A stretch of DNA of 64,000 bases from Photobacterium frigidiphilum (GCF_003025615.1 NZ_PYMJ01000003.1:124001-188000); one strand, 5' to 3'; positions 27,764 to 37,570 are shown, numbered from the stretch's first letter. The notes: a model not told the origin generated them from the letters alone. Translations and numbers: made by a program.

Positions 27764-29599
27764 GTGAGTAAGCCAACATTGTTAACGTCTCCAACCCTTT
27801 CGCAAATTAATGTCTTTCCCGTTAAATCTATTGCGGGTCTTAGCCAGTCGCAAGTATGGGTTGAGAAACAAGGGATCAGTTTTGATCGTCGCTTCATGGT
27901 AGCTAAAAAAGACGGCAGTATGATCACGGCAAGAAAACACCCTGAGATGGTAAAAGTGATGGCGACAATACAATCTCACGGTATAACACTGAGCTATCCG
28001 GGTCGTATGCCGTTGATATTGAAATATGCTGATTTCTTAATGGAAGACACTAATGCTGAAGTGTGGGGCGACGAATTTAGTGCGTATACCACAACTATTA
28101 AAGCTGATACTTGGTTTTCTTTACTGTTAGGTCAAGAAGTACAGTTATTGTATACGGGCGAGCAATCAAATCGTCTTCGCCCGAAGATTAATCAGAATGT
28201 TAGCTTTGCCGATGGTTTCCCTTTGCTGGTAATTAGTGAAGCGTCATTGGATGCGTTGAATGCTCGCAGTAGTCAGCGAAGCACAATGGATCAGTTCCGC
28301 ACAAATCTTGTTGTTTCAGGCACAGAAGCATTTGCAGAAGATAGTTGGAAACGCATTCGTATTGGCGAGGTTGAGTTCTTATCCGTTAAGCCATGTTCAC
28401 GTTGTATTTTAACCACCGTGAACCCTAAAACAGCTGAGTTTAATGCATTGAAAGAACCGCTAGCTACTATGTCTAAGTTTCGTGCTGATGCATCTGGTGA
28501 TGTGTATTTCGGCCAGAATTTGGTTGCACTAAATGAAGGCGAAATTAAAGCGGGTGACATCATCGAAGTGCTCGAGACTAAGCCGAAAGAAGTGTATGCC
28601 GACAACAGTGAGTTGAACTTAACGTTAACCTGCGTTGAACGTGAAGACATTGCGCAAGACTTCTGTACATTTTGGTTGGAACCGACAAAAGAACAAACAT
28701 TACCGACTTATCAACCGGGTCAGCATTTACCGTTGCAACTAGAAATAAATGGTGAGTACATTTCACGGCGCTATACATTGTCATCTAGCCCTTCTCGTCC
28801 TGGTCGTTATGCTATTTCAGTAAAACGTGTAGATGATGGACGCGTATCGAATTGGCTGCATGATCATTTAGCCGTGGGAGATACGCTGGTGGCTGAAAAA
28901 CCAGATGGTACATTTTATCTAGGTGCGCATGCTGACAAATTACTTTTGCTTTCAGCAGGCAGTGGCATTACGCCAATGCTATCGATGTTGCGTTATTTAG
29001 CCGATCATAATCAAGTGCATGATGTCGTGTTCTATCATCAGTGCAGTACTCAAAACGATATCCCATGTTTAGATGAGCTTGAATTACTTCAAGAAGCACA
29101 TCCTCATTTAACCGTTCATGTTGTATTAAGTCGTGAAGATAAAGCTTGGAAAGGGTTATCGGGGCGTTTATCAGCTGAGTTATTAAGTCATATTCCTACA
29201 CTTGCTGAACGACAAGTATTCGTGTGTGGTCCTGATGCGTTTATGAAAGAAGCTAAATCATTACTCCTTGCAAAAGCACTGCCTGAGTCACAGTATCACC
29301 AAGAAGCATTTGGACCGATTCAAATCGAAACTGGTGAAGAGAAAAGCGTCACGATCAGTATTGATGGTAATATATTTGAAGGCAACAACCAGCAAACAGT
29401 ACTAGAGCAAGCAGAAAATGCAGGCTTGAAGATGGCGAACAGTTGTCGTGCGGGATTATGCGGTGCTTGTAAAGTAACATTAGCAAGCGGTGAGGTTGAA
29501 CAACCGGATGTACCTGCATTGTTTTCTGGCGAAAAGGAAGAGGGTAAAGTACTTGCTTGTTGTTGCATCCCTAAAACGGATATTGAACTTGTAAGTTAA
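27764..29599 (+). CDS. MOSC domain - ferredoxin reductase - [2Fe-2S] fusion
   Basis: A 611-aa three-part protein. Residues about 12-270 are a MOSC_N plus MOSC region like YcbX, with the conserved Cys in PCSRCILTTV (about 210). Residues about 290-500 are an FAD/NAD(P)H reductase of the FNR type, with FAD signature RRYTLSSSPS (about 338) and nucleotide motif LLLSAGSGITPML (about 392). Residues about 525-611 are a plant-type [2Fe-2S] ferredoxin (CRAGLCGAC about 563, final Cys near 602). YcbX proteins detoxify N-hydroxylated compounds using a reductase, which this fusion would supply internally. The start is GTG with AAGGAT 8 nt upstream. Confidence 0.9.
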   Translation: MSKPTLLTSPTLSQINVFPVKSIAGLSQSQVWVEKQGISFDRRFMVAKKDGSMITARKHPEMVKVMATIQSHGITLSYPGRMPLILKYADFLMEDTNAEVWGDEFSAYTTTIKADTWFSLLLGQEVQLLYTGEQSNRLRPKINQNVSFADGFPLLVISEASLDALNARSSQRSTMDQFRTNLVVSGTEAFAEDSWKRIRIGEVEFLSVKPCSRCILTTVNPKTAEFNALKEPLATMSKFRADASGDVYFGQNLVALNEGEIKAGDIIEVLETKPKEVYADNSELNLTLTCVEREDIAQDFCTFWLEPTKEQTLPTYQPGQHLPLQLEINGEYISRRYTLSSSPSRPGRYAISVKRVDDGRVSNWLHDHLAVGDTLVAEKPDGTFYLGAHADKLLLLSAGSGITPMLSMLRYLADHNQVHDVVFYHQCSTQNDIPCLDELELLQEAHPHLTVHVVLSREDKAWKGLSGRLSAELLSHIPTLAERQVFVCGPDAFMKEAKSLLLAKALPESQYHQEAFGPIQIETGEEKSVTISIDGNIFEGNNQQTVLEQAENAGLKMANSCRAGLCGACKVTLASGEVEQPDVPALFSGEKEEGKVLACCCIPKTDIELVS

Positions 29600-29630
29600 C
29601 CCTGTTTGCTGCGGTAAAACTATAAATAAG

Positions 29631-29665
29631 AAAGACCGATGTAACTTCAAACATCGGTCTTTTTT
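29631..29665 (+). terminator. Terminator after the MOSC fusion gene
   Basis: A 12-bp stem AAAGACCGATGT (29631-29642) with ACATCGGTCTTT (29651-29662) and an 8-nt loop runs into a T tract. Its A/T symmetry would also allow use from the convergent minus-strand gene. Confidence 0.92.
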
Positions 29666-29739
29666 GTTGTATGCTGCTGCTTATTCCCGAGTTAATTATT
29701 CTGCGATAGCGTATTGAATTGATGCGTTACTGGGACTGT

Positions 29740-30684
29740 TCACTTCTGCATCGTTAGGTAAGTCACTATGGGGCGATGATCAGAGCCCTCCATATTCATT
29801 AATGCTTCCCGTTCACATATTTCTAATGGGTAATGTGTCCAAAGATGATCAATCGAGATGGTTAAATATTGCCGTAAACCAGACCAATTCGGCCAACTTG
29901 AGACAGGTTGACTATTAAAGCCACCAAATAGGGTTTGATAGCGTTCGCTAGTTGAAGATAAATTAAAATCTCCAACAATAATCTGAGCAGGCGAGGCATT
30001 ATCGGTACCAATATAATCTTCAACTAAATGGTTCAAGGTTTTCAGTAAGGCGTTACGTTCAGTCCATAATTGTTCACTGCGCGGCGAAGGCGGGTGCGCT
30101 GTATACAGCTCAATCGGGTCGTGTGTTGGAGGGTGCCAAATACCATGAATGATTTGGTGACCAGCTTGAGTCGCGATTGTTTTCATATTAAACAAAGGGT
30201 ACTGACTAAGTACAAGTTGCCCGCTTGGGTAACCAACTCTTGGTTGTCCGCCAAATTGATATGGATATTGGGTTTTGAGTGCCTCTTTTAGCATGCTGCC
30301 ATGTTCAGGTGTTGTTTCTTGGAACACTAATAAATGCTGAGGGTATTGTTGTAAGTAATAAAAAAGAGGATCAAGGCTTGGGTTCTCATAACGCAAATTG
30401 TACTGAAAGACTTTTAATGTTTGAGGGCACTGACTAAGAGATTTTGAATTATCTAAAGGGTGTATATAACCCCAAAGGAATATAAAAGGTAGACCGAAAG
30501 TAAATTGCAAAGTATTACGCAAAAAGAGCGTAAAAATAAGCGCCAGACAATAAAATAAAAACGGTATTGCAGTAACCGATAATATATTTTCCTGCCACCA
30601 GATATTCGAAAATAGTAACCCGACAACCCAAACCAGTGTTGGCATGGTTAAGATGAATATCGATCGTAATGACAGCTTTTTCAT
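29740..30684 (-). CDS. Endonuclease/exonuclease/phosphatase-family membrane protein
   Basis: A 314-aa protein with two or three N-terminal hydrophobic segments (about 5-75) followed by an EEP-fold domain. The catalytic signatures are VFQYNLRYEN (about 99), LVFQETTPEHG (about 125), IIVGDFNLSS (about 238) and the final GSDHRPIVTYL (about 300). This fold covers Mg2+-dependent nucleases and phospho-diesterases; the topology suggests the active site faces the periplasm. A longer frame begins at a TTG (30717), but the ATG at 30684 is a better start. Substrate unknown. Confidence 0.82.
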   Translation of the reverse strand: MKKLSLRSIFILTMPTLVWVVGLLFSNIWWQENILSVTAIPFLFYCLALIFTLFLRNTLQFTFGLPFIFLWGYIHPLDNSKSLSQCPQTLKVFQYNLRYENPSLDPLFYYLQQYPQHLLVFQETTPEHGSMLKEALKTQYPYQFGGQPRVGYPSGQLVLSQYPLFNMKTIATQAGHQIIHGIWHPPTHDPIELYTAHPPSPRSEQLWTERNALLKTLNHLVEDYIGTDNASPAQIIVGDFNLSSTSERYQTLFGGFNSQPVSSWPNWSGLRQYLTISIDHLWTHYPLEICEREALMNMEGSDHRPIVTYLTMQK

Positions 30685-30773
30685 CCGGAAATAACCTAAA
30701 TCTCCATGAGTGGTCAAAAAGTAAAGCAGGAATTACGCCACTTTGCATAATGAATAGTGGGATTTTTTGAATG

Positions 30774-30820
30774 AAAAAGGGATGACCTGCATTAATGATT
30801 GCTTACAACGCCATCCCTTT
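30774..30820 (-). terminator. Likely terminator of the aldehyde dehydrogenase gene
   Basis: On the minus strand AAAGGGATG (30812-30820) pairs with CATCCCTTT (30776-30784), followed by further T. The 27-nt loop is long, so efficiency is uncertain. Confidence 0.6.
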
Positions 30821-30857
30821 ATCGCATTATGATTTTTTAGCAGAATGTCTTATACAG

Positions 30858-32378
30858 CTAAAAGAAACCCAATGGGTTAATATCATAGCTGACTAAGAGA
30901 TTTTTAGTATTCTGATAATGGTCGAGCATCATCTTATGAGTTTCACGTCCGATACCGGATTTCTTGTAGCCCCCAAATGCAGCGTGGGCTGGGTAAGCGT
31001 GATAACAGTTAACCCAAATACGACCCGCTTCGATATTACGACCCATACGGTAAGCAAGGTTTGCATCTCGTGTCCATACGCCAGCACCTAATCCATATTC
31101 TGTATCATTGGCAATTTCTAATGCTTCAGCCTCGTCTTTGAATGTCGTGATGGCGATAACGGGTCCAAAGATTTCCTCTTGGAATACACGCATCTTGTTA
31201 TGACCTTTTAGCATCGTCGGTTGAATGTAGAAACCATTATCCAGGTCGTCGTTTAACGTAGCCGCTTGCCCACCTATGAGTACTTGTGCGCCTTCAGCAC
31301 GGCCAATGTCTAAGTAGCTAAGAATCTTATCGAATTGCTCTTGCGAGGCTTGTGCGCCAACTTGGGTGTCGGTATCTAATGGGTTGCCTTGTTGGATCAC
31401 TGCTGCACGTTCTATCACTTTAGCAATGAATTTGTCATAAACAGATTCATGGATTAAGACTCGTGATGGACAAGTACAAACTTCACCTTGATTAAAGAAG
31501 GCTAACAGCATCCCCTCGATACATTTATCGAGGTAGGCGTCTTCATGATCAAAGATGTCAGCAAAAAAGATATTAGGTGACTTACCCCCTAGCTCGACGG
31601 TTGAAGGAATTAAACTTTCGGCGGCACATTTAAGGATATGATGGCCCACATCCGTAGACCCCGTGAAGGCCAGTTTGGCAACTCTGTTACTGGTGGCTAA
31701 CGCTTGGCCTGCTTCGCTGCCGTAGCCATTCACCACGTTAAGTACGCCTGGTGGAAGAAGGTCGCCCACTAATTCCATTAATACTAAAATTGAGGTTGGT
31801 GTTTGTTCTGCTGGCTTTAGAACAACACAGCAGCCTGCTGCCAGTGCTGGGGCTAATTTCCATGCCGCCATTAGCATTGGGAAATTCCAAGGAATGATCT
31901 GACCAACTACGCCGACGGGTTCAGGGAAATGATAGCTCGCGGTATTTTGGTCTAACTCTGCTGCAGAACCTTCTTGTGCTCGAATACAACCCGCAAAGTA
32001 GCGGAAGTGATCAACAATTAAAGGTAGATCGGCGGCCAATGTTTCACGTACGGGCTTGCCGTTTTCCCATGTTTCAGCAACGGCTAAGTATTCGAGGTTT
32101 TGTTCAATACGATCGGCAATCTTTAATAATATATTTGAGCGTTCTGTGACACTTGTTGCTGCCCATGTTGCGCGAATATTATGCGCAGCGTCTAAGGCTA
32201 AATTGATATCCGCTTCAGTTGAACGCGCAACCTGACAATACATTTGACCATTTACAGGTGAGATATTATCGAAATATTCACCGCTGACAGGTTTTACCCA
32301 CTCGCCGCCAATATAGTTATCGTAATGTGATTTGAACGTGATAACTGCGTTGTCTGTTCCTGGTTGAGCATAAATCAT
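30858..32378 (-). CDS. NAD(P)-dependent aldehyde dehydrogenase
   Basis: A 506-aa ALDH-superfamily enzyme, of the acetaldehyde-type group that includes E. coli AldB and ExaC. The catalytic cysteine is Cys301 in QGEVCTCPS and the general-base glutamate is in VELGGKSPN (about 265); the cofactor motif is FTGSTDVG (about 241). AAGGA lies 9 nt before the ATG. A sigma-54 promoter with exact GG-N10-GC spacing lies about 80 bp upstream, and a sigma-54 activator gene is divergent. Together these point to induction by an alcohol, aldehyde or acetoin-like signal. Confidence 0.93.
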   Translation of the reverse strand: MIYAQPGTDNAVITFKSHYDNYIGGEWVKPVSGEYFDNISPVNGQMYCQVARSTEADINLALDAAHNIRATWAATSVTERSNILLKIADRIEQNLEYLAVAETWENGKPVRETLAADLPLIVDHFRYFAGCIRAQEGSAAELDQNTASYHFPEPVGVVGQIIPWNFPMLMAAWKLAPALAAGCCVVLKPAEQTPTSILVLMELVGDLLPPGVLNVVNGYGSEAGQALATSNRVAKLAFTGSTDVGHHILKCAAESLIPSTVELGGKSPNIFFADIFDHEDAYLDKCIEGMLLAFFNQGEVCTCPSRVLIHESVYDKFIAKVIERAAVIQQGNPLDTDTQVGAQASQEQFDKILSYLDIGRAEGAQVLIGGQAATLNDDLDNGFYIQPTMLKGHNKMRVFQEEIFGPVIAITTFKDEAEALEIANDTEYGLGAGVWTRDANLAYRMGRNIEAGRIWVNCYHAYPAHAAFGGYKKSGIGRETHKMMLDHYQNTKNLLVSYDINPLGFF

Positions 32379-32458
32379 TGGTCGTTCCTTCTTAGCGTTT
32401 ATACAAAAAAATAATTAGTGATGCATGTAGTTATTTGTTTTTCTTCGAGTTATATAAC

Positions 32459-32473
32459 GCAAGCAGTGAGCCA
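32459..32473 (-). promoter_or_regulatory. Sigma-54 promoter of the aldehyde dehydrogenase gene
   Basis: The minus strand reads TGGCTCACTGCTTGC from 32473 to 32459. The GG (-24) and GC (-12) elements are separated by exactly 10 nt, and TGGC...TTGC matches the RpoN consensus. The adjacent RpoN-dependent activator gene strengthens the call. Confidence 0.85.
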
Positions 32474-32603
32474 ACTTTGAATTCTTGTTGTTAATGAAAT
32501 GTAACGCTATGATTAACAAAAAATTATCATTTGAAAATAACAGGCAGGGTGACAAGAAAGCACAGAGGCAAAGTGTTCAACTGTCTCTAAATGGCACACC
32601 CGC

Positions 32604-32624
32604 ACTGTTACAAAATGGAACAGT
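32604..32624. promoter_or_regulatory. Dyad before the activator gene, candidate enhancer site
   Basis: ACTGTTAC-N5-GGAACAGT forms a near-symmetric dyad (TGTTNC-N5-GNAACA) ending 6 bp before the activator ATG and about 130 bp upstream of the sigma-54 promoter, a normal enhancer distance. It could serve both activation of the dehydrogenase gene and autoregulation. Confidence 0.45.
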
Positions 32625-32630
32625 TACCCT

Positions 32631-34442
32631 ATGGATTCGTTACCTCACACTCAGCAAGAAGATTGGTTATCGCAATCTTGGCACCGAAGTCAGCAAGCTG
32701 GTCTAGATGAGCAGCATCAGCCGGAGCATGTGCGCCTAGATAAAACCCAACTAGAGCAGCGACAACATATTGCCAATGTGCTGATCAAAACGGTTGAACA
32801 GTTGGCTGTGCCATTGTTTAACCAGATGTTCGCAGGCACAAACAGTCGCTTGCTACTAACAGATACTGAAGGGGTGATTATTGGCTCGTGGGGACAATCG
32901 CGATTTGAACATCAGCTAACAGGCATCGCGTTAGAATCGGGCGTGTGTTGGCAAGAGAGCCTAAAAGGGACGAATGCGATAGGCACTGCATTGGCAGAAA
33001 AGCGCTTTGTTGCTGTGATTGGCGATCAACATTTTATTCGTAAACACCGTTTTATCAGTTGCTCTGCTAGTCCAATCTGTACACCAGACGGCGAGTTACA
33101 AGGTGTACTCGATATAACAAGTGAACAACAAATTCACTCGCAACAAACGCAATTATTGATTCAAAATATGGTGCAAGCTATTGAAAACAGCTTACTTTGC
33201 CAAGTGCCGGAAGGTAAGTACCGTGTCGATTTGGCGTTTGATCAACATTTACTCAATAGTGGGTGGCAGGGTATCGTGATTGCGAATCAAAGTGGTCATA
33301 TTGTTGCGCATAATGCAGTGGCTGCACGGCTATTGTCTGAATCTTTATTAGAATCGACCATTCTAGGCTGTAACATTGATCATATTATTGAGGCTGCCCA
33401 ATCTTCTTTTACTTCGGCACAAGCCGCGAATAATAAAAGTAACGACTTGGTCTTTCGTTGTCAGTCGATCCAACCAGTAAAAAATCCCCGCTCTGTTATA
33501 TATTCTCCGTCTTGCCCGTTACACATGGGAGATGACGTAATTGAACAAGCTTGGCAGCAAGCGTGTAAGTTAATTAATAAGGATGTGACGCTGCTGATAT
33601 TGGGTGAAACAGGGGTCGGCAAAGGCGAATTCATTAAACAGCTCCATCAATACAGTTCGCGTAATCAACATCCTTTAGTTGCGGTAAATTGCGGTGCTTT
33701 GCCACAAGATTTGATTGAATCTGAATTGTTTGGTTATGCGCCAGGGGCGTTTACTGGTGCCAGTAAAGAGGGGTATCAGGGTAAAGTGCGTCAGGCCCAT
33801 AAGGGGATTTTATTCTTAGATGAAATCGCAGATATGCCATTGTCTGCCCAGTGTCGTTTGTTGCATGTATTGCAAGAAAAAGAAGTGGTACCAGTCGGCT
33901 CGAATGAAGCATATCAAGTCGATATTCAAATTGTTGCGGCAACCCATAAAAACCTTGCACAGCTTGTTGAATTGGGAGAATTTCGTCAGGATTTATATTA
34001 TCGATTGAATGGTTTAATTGTTACATTGCCACCGCTACGTGAAAGACAAGACAAAGCGGAATTAATTATAAATATTCACGCAAAACACGCTGAAAATAAT
34101 CAAAGTATATGTTCACACTTAATACGACTGTTAACGGAATATTCATGGCCGGGTAATATTCGAGAACTCGACAATATGCTGCGTGTGGCATCCCTATTAT
34201 CAGATGATGCGGATCAACTGACCATCGCTCACTTCCCCAATAATATTGTTACACAGCTAGTATCAAACATGCATCAAAGCTTATCGAAAACGGCTGTAAC
34301 GAAAGATTTGAAAAGCACAGTCGATGATGTATTGCTTGAAACCTACCATGCTAATCAAGGTAATATCAGCAAAACATCGCGAATGCTCAGTATTAGCCGT
34401 AATACCTTGTATCGAAAATTAAAAAAGCTGGGAATAATGTGA
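32631..34442 (+). CDS. AcoR-like sigma-54-dependent activator
   Basis: A 603-aa bacterial enhancer-binding protein. The N-terminal part (about 1-290) has a GAF-like sensor domain resembling acetoin regulator AcoR. The AAA+ core carries Walker A GETGVGKGE (325-333), the sigma-54-contacting GAFTGA loop (372-377) and Walker B LFLDEIADMP (about 393-402). A Fis-type helix-turn-helix (ISKTSRMLSISRNTLYRKLKK) ends the protein. It is divergent from the aldehyde dehydrogenase gene, which has a sigma-54 promoter, so that is the evident target. The ATG at 32631 has no clear ribosome site, but the opening matches family starts. Confidence 0.92.
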   Translation: MDSLPHTQQEDWLSQSWHRSQQAGLDEQHQPEHVRLDKTQLEQRQHIANVLIKTVEQLAVPLFNQMFAGTNSRLLLTDTEGVIIGSWGQSRFEHQLTGIALESGVCWQESLKGTNAIGTALAEKRFVAVIGDQHFIRKHRFISCSASPICTPDGELQGVLDITSEQQIHSQQTQLLIQNMVQAIENSLLCQVPEGKYRVDLAFDQHLLNSGWQGIVIANQSGHIVAHNAVAARLLSESLLESTILGCNIDHIIEAAQSSFTSAQAANNKSNDLVFRCQSIQPVKNPRSVIYSPSCPLHMGDDVIEQAWQQACKLINKDVTLLILGETGVGKGEFIKQLHQYSSRNQHPLVAVNCGALPQDLIESELFGYAPGAFTGASKEGYQGKVRQAHKGILFLDEIADMPLSAQCRLLHVLQEKEVVPVGSNEAYQVDIQIVAATHKNLAQLVELGEFRQDLYYRLNGLIVTLPPLRERQDKAELIINIHAKHAENNQSICSHLIRLLTEYSWPGNIRELDNMLRVASLLSDDADQLTIAHFPNNIVTQLVSNMHQSLSKTAVTKDLKSTVDDVLLETYHANQGNISKTSRMLSISRNTLYRKLKKLGIM

Positions 34443-34451
34443 TCCTCTATT

Positions 34452-34481
34452 GTTAATGAACAGCACCTGCTGTTCATTAAC
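34452..34481. other. 13-bp hairpin after the activator gene
   Basis: GTTAATGAACAGC (34452-34464) and GCTGTTCATTAAC (34469-34481) form a perfect stem with a 4-nt loop 9 bp after the activator stop. No T-run follows, so termination would be atypical. Confidence 0.55.
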
Positions 34482-34543
34482 GAATAAATATTGATATACC
34501 GTCGCAAAGTCGCTGCTTTTTTCCATGAACCTTTCATTACCCT

Positions 34544-34557
34544 CTTATCTAGACAAG
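34544..34557. promoter_or_regulatory. Candidate PhnF operator before phnC
   Basis: CTTATCTAGACAAG is a 14-bp near-perfect palindrome. The same sequence with one change occurs inverted just before phnF (37536-37549). GntR/HutC-family regulators bind symmetric sites of this size, and phnF is the local member. Confidence 0.65.
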
Positions 34558-34728
34558 TGAACATTAACTCTGACTATTACTCTTGTTTATTTTCTTATAT
34601 CAACAGTTTAATCAGTATCAACAACCGCCCCACACAATCTTCTCGTCACCTGCCTGACATATTTCATCAATAAAACATTCATCTTTGCCCTGCACTGTAG
34701 GTCTCGAATCAGACTTGAGGTCAGGGAC

Positions 34729-35538
34729 ATGGACAACATCATTGCAATTCGACATGTAAACAAAACGTTCGGCGGAAAGAAAGCGCTAGACGGGATTAAT
34801 CTGGATATCAATAACCGTGAAATGACTGCGTTATTAGGGCCATCAGGTTCGGGGAAATCGACGTTATTACGTCATCTCAGTGGATTAGTCGTGAGTGATA
34901 ACAACCCTCAATCCAGCATCAGTGTATTGGGAAAGGTTGTGCAGTCAAAAGGTAAGCCAAGTAAAGAGGTACGCACTTGTCGGGCTCAGGCTGGTTATAT
35001 CTTTCAACAATTTAACTTAGTGAATCGATTGAGTGTGCTGACTAACGTGTTGGTTGGCGCGCTGAGCTCTACGGCTAAATGGCGCACATTAACAGGTACA
35101 TTCACTGCTGAACAGCGTTCACGAGCACTGAAAGCGCTAGAGCGTGTAGGCATGGAGCAGTATGCAAAGCAGCGTGTATCTACCTTATCTGGCGGTCAGC
35201 AGCAACGGGTTGCCATTGCGCGAGCATTAATGCAAGAAGCCCAAATCATTTTTGCAGATGAACCGATCGCATCATTGGATCCGGAGTCTTCTCGTATTGT
35301 CATGGAACTGCTTGCCGATATAAATAAGCAAGAAGGTATTCCCGTGGTTGTCACATTACATCAGGTTGATCATGCCTTGAAATACTGCAGCCAAATCGTG
35401 GCATTACGTGATGGCAAGGTCTTTTATCAAGGCGTTAGTGAGGGACTGTGTGAACGGAAATTGGCAGAACTGTACGGTGCAAAACCGCAACCCGCACCAG
35501 CTATAGCGATTCAACCTGTGTTAGCCCCATCTTTTTAG
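34729..35538 (+). CDS. phnC: Phosphonate ABC transporter ATP-binding protein
   Basis: A 269-aa ABC ATPase that powers phosphonate import with PhnD and PhnE. Walker A GPSGSGKST (about 36-44), signature LSGGQQQRVAIARAL (about 150-164) and Walker B IIFADEPIASLD (about 169-180) are intact. First gene of the C-P lyase locus. An AGGG ribosome site precedes the ATG. Confidence 0.96.
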   Translation: MDNIIAIRHVNKTFGGKKALDGINLDINNREMTALLGPSGSGKSTLLRHLSGLVVSDNNPQSSISVLGKVVQSKGKPSKEVRTCRAQAGYIFQQFNLVNRLSVLTNVLVGALSSTAKWRTLTGTFTAEQRSRALKALERVGMEQYAKQRVSTLSGGQQQRVAIARALMQEAQIIFADEPIASLDPESSRIVMELLADINKQEGIPVVVTLHQVDHALKYCSQIVALRDGKVFYQGVSEGLCERKLAELYGAKPQPAPAIAIQPVLAPSF

Positions 35539-35581
35539 TCCAAGACCTTAAAGATGATTAGACATTATTTAACGCGATTTC

Positions 35582-35601
35582 ATACCAATTTAGCTTGGTA
35601 T
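35582..35601 (+). other. Small hairpin between phnC and phnD
   Basis: ATACCAA (35582-35588) and TTGGTAT (35595-35601) form a 7-bp stem in the 87-bp gap just before the phnD ribosome site. It may tune relative expression of the binding protein, which is normally needed in excess. Confidence 0.4.
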
Positions 35602-35625
35602 AAACACCATACAGGGAAGGGAAAC

Positions 35626-36636
35626 ATGCTTCGTTCAATCAAGAAAGCGTTAGCCATATTGGCTGTTTGCTCAACGGCAATTACCACGTCGGCATTGCTC
35701 AGCCAGCAAGCCGTCGCGAGTGAGATAAAAACCATTAATTTCGGCATTATTACCACGGATGCGCAGCAAAATTTACGACAGCGTTGGCAACCCATGCTGG
35801 ATGATTTAAGTGAGGCTTTGGGCGTACCGGTGAAAGCGTATTTTGCCCCTGATTATGCTGGCATTATTCAAGCGATGCGGTTCAAAAAAGTTGATATGGC
35901 GTATTACGGTAACAAGTCAGCAATAGAAGCGGTTGATCGTGCTAATGCCGAAGTGTTTGCACGTTATGTCGGAGATGACGGGCTAGAAGGGTATTACAGC
36001 GTATTACTGGCCAACAGCGCGAATGACAAAATCAATAATTTGCAAGATGTGATTGATCAACGTGCATCACTCAATTTCGGTAATGGTGAACCCAATTCTA
36101 CGTCGGGTTTTCTAGTTCCAAACTATTATGCTTTGGCACAAAACCATATTTCAGCCCACGACTTTAAACGCACGGTTGTTGCTGGCCATGCCGCCAATGT
36201 AATGGCTGTGGCGAATAATCAAGTGGACGTGGCGACCAACCACACTATGAACCTAATTCGCATCGAGAAGAGTACCCCTGAACTGTACAAAAAGCTGAAA
36301 GTGATTTGGCAGTCACAACTGATCCCTTCCGATGTAATGACATGGCGTAAAGATATTCCTGAAGAAACGAAAACAAAAACCCGCGAGTTCTTCCTGAGTT
36401 ATGGCAAAGATGGCAATCCACAAGCGTTGAAGAATCTTAAGGGACTGTCGTGGTCGGGTTTTGCTGCAACAGATAACAATCAACTGTTACCTATCCGCCA
36501 AATGGAAGCATATAAAAACTTGATTGAAACACAAGATAACCCGCGTTTGGATGAAGAAGAGAAGCAGAAACGCATCACTAAAATCCAACAGGAATTAAAT
36601 ACCTTATCTCGTCAAATTGATGCAGTGAAAGGGTAA
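35626..36636 (+). CDS. phnD: Phosphonate-binding periplasmic protein
   Basis: A 336-aa solute-binding protein with a signal peptide (about 1-31, ending AVASE). The conserved core has PhnD-type segments INFGIITTDAQQNL, DMAYYGNKSAIEA and LNFGNGEPNSTSGFLVPNYY. The start at 35626 has GGGAA just upstream and yields a proper signal peptide; an ATG 24 codons earlier would not. Works with PhnC and PhnE. Confidence 0.95.
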   Translation: MLRSIKKALAILAVCSTAITTSALLSQQAVASEIKTINFGIITTDAQQNLRQRWQPMLDDLSEALGVPVKAYFAPDYAGIIQAMRFKKVDMAYYGNKSAIEAVDRANAEVFARYVGDDGLEGYYSVLLANSANDKINNLQDVIDQRASLNFGNGEPNSTSGFLVPNYYALAQNHISAHDFKRTVVAGHAANVMAVANNQVDVATNHTMNLIRIEKSTPELYKKLKVIWQSQLIPSDVMTWRKDIPEETKTKTREFFLSYGKDGNPQALKNLKGLSWSGFAATDNNQLLPIRQMEAYKNLIETQDNPRLDEEEKQKRITKIQQELNTLSRQIDAVKG

Positions 36637-36698
36637 CTATCAGTGTTCGGGTTATTCGCTGAGTAACCCGTTTGTTTGACCGTAAATAGGATTGAGCC

Positions 36699-37493
36699 AT
36701 GTATACGGAAACGCAAAAGCAAAAATTCATACCAGAATCTAAATTATCGCTTAAAAAAGCCATTTTGGCAGTGGTGGTTTTGTCAGTATTGATGTGGTCA
36801 TGGCGTGGCGCAGAAATGGCACCGATGCTATTTCTTGAACACCCTGAAAACATGGTGCAACTACTGAACGATTTCTTTCCACCAGATTTTATTGATTTAG
36901 AACTGTATATCAGTGAAATGATCGTCACAATTCAAGTCGGAATTTGGGGCACGGTGTTAGCGATTATTCTTGCGGTACCATTCGGCATTTTGAGTGCAGA
37001 AAATCTGATGCCGATGTGGGTAACATTTCCAATGCGTCGCTTAATGGATGGGCTTCGCGCGATTAACGAAATGGTATTCGCAATGCTTTTTGTCGTCGTG
37101 GTTGGATTAGGCCCTTTTGCTGGAGTAATGGCGTTGTTTATCCATACTACTGGTGTGTTGGCAAAGTTATTTGCAGAAGCAATAGAAGCCATTGAACCAG
37201 GTCCGATTGAAGGCATTAAAGCCACTGGGGCGAATCCGCTAGAAGTGATTTTATATGGGGTAATTCCACAGGTAATGCCGTTGTGGATTTCTTATGCACT
37301 ATACCGTTTGGAATCTAATATTCGTTCAGCCACAGTGGTCGGTATGGTTGGGGCTGGTGGTATTGGGGTATTACTTTGGCAGTCTATTTCAGGTTTTCAA
37401 ATGCAGCAAACCGCCGCCATTATGTGCATTGTGATAGTGACGGTCAGTGTTATTGATTTTATATCGCAAATCATTCGTAAAAAATTCATTTAA
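36699..37493 (+). CDS. phnE: Phosphonate ABC transporter permease
   Basis: A 264-aa inner-membrane permease with about six membrane segments. The ABC-coupling EAA-like loop is visible at [24 protein letters not shown] (given as positions about 167-190). Only one phnE is present, which suggests a homodimeric channel. A gap with a PhnF operator-like palindrome follows. Confidence 0.95.
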   Translation: MYTETQKQKFIPESKLSLKKAILAVVVLSVLMWSWRGAEMAPMLFLEHPENMVQLLNDFFPPDFIDLELYISEMIVTIQVGIWGTVLAIILAVPFGILSAENLMPMWVTFPMRRLMDGLRAINEMVFAMLFVVVVGLGPFAGVMALFIHTTGVLAKLFAEAIEAIEPGPIEGIKATGANPLEVILYGVIPQVMPLWISYALYRLESNIRSATVVGMVGAGGIGVLLWQSISGFQMQQTAAIMCIVIVTVSVIDFISQIIRKKFI

Positions 37494-37535
37494 ATTTAAT
37501 TTACCTGCACTAAAGAAATAAAAAATTTACGGTTA

Positions 37536-37549
37536 CATGTCTAGATAAG
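37536..37549. promoter_or_regulatory. Candidate PhnF operator before phnF
   Basis: CATGTCTAGATAAG is the inverted copy (13 of 14 bases) of the palindrome upstream of phnC. It lies 22 bp before the phnF start, suggesting an internal, autoregulated promoter for phnF and the downstream C-P lyase genes. Confidence 0.65.
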
Positions 37550-37570
37550 TTAAATCGTTAAAGGAATAAC

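Noticed and set aside
32485..32706. 73-codon frame overlapping the activator gene start
   Set aside because: Overlaps the AcoR-like coding sequence in another frame and shows no family features.
34653..34671. Possible Pho box before phnC (CTGACAT start)
   Set aside because: Only the first half matches; the second half has too few matching bases at the required spacing.
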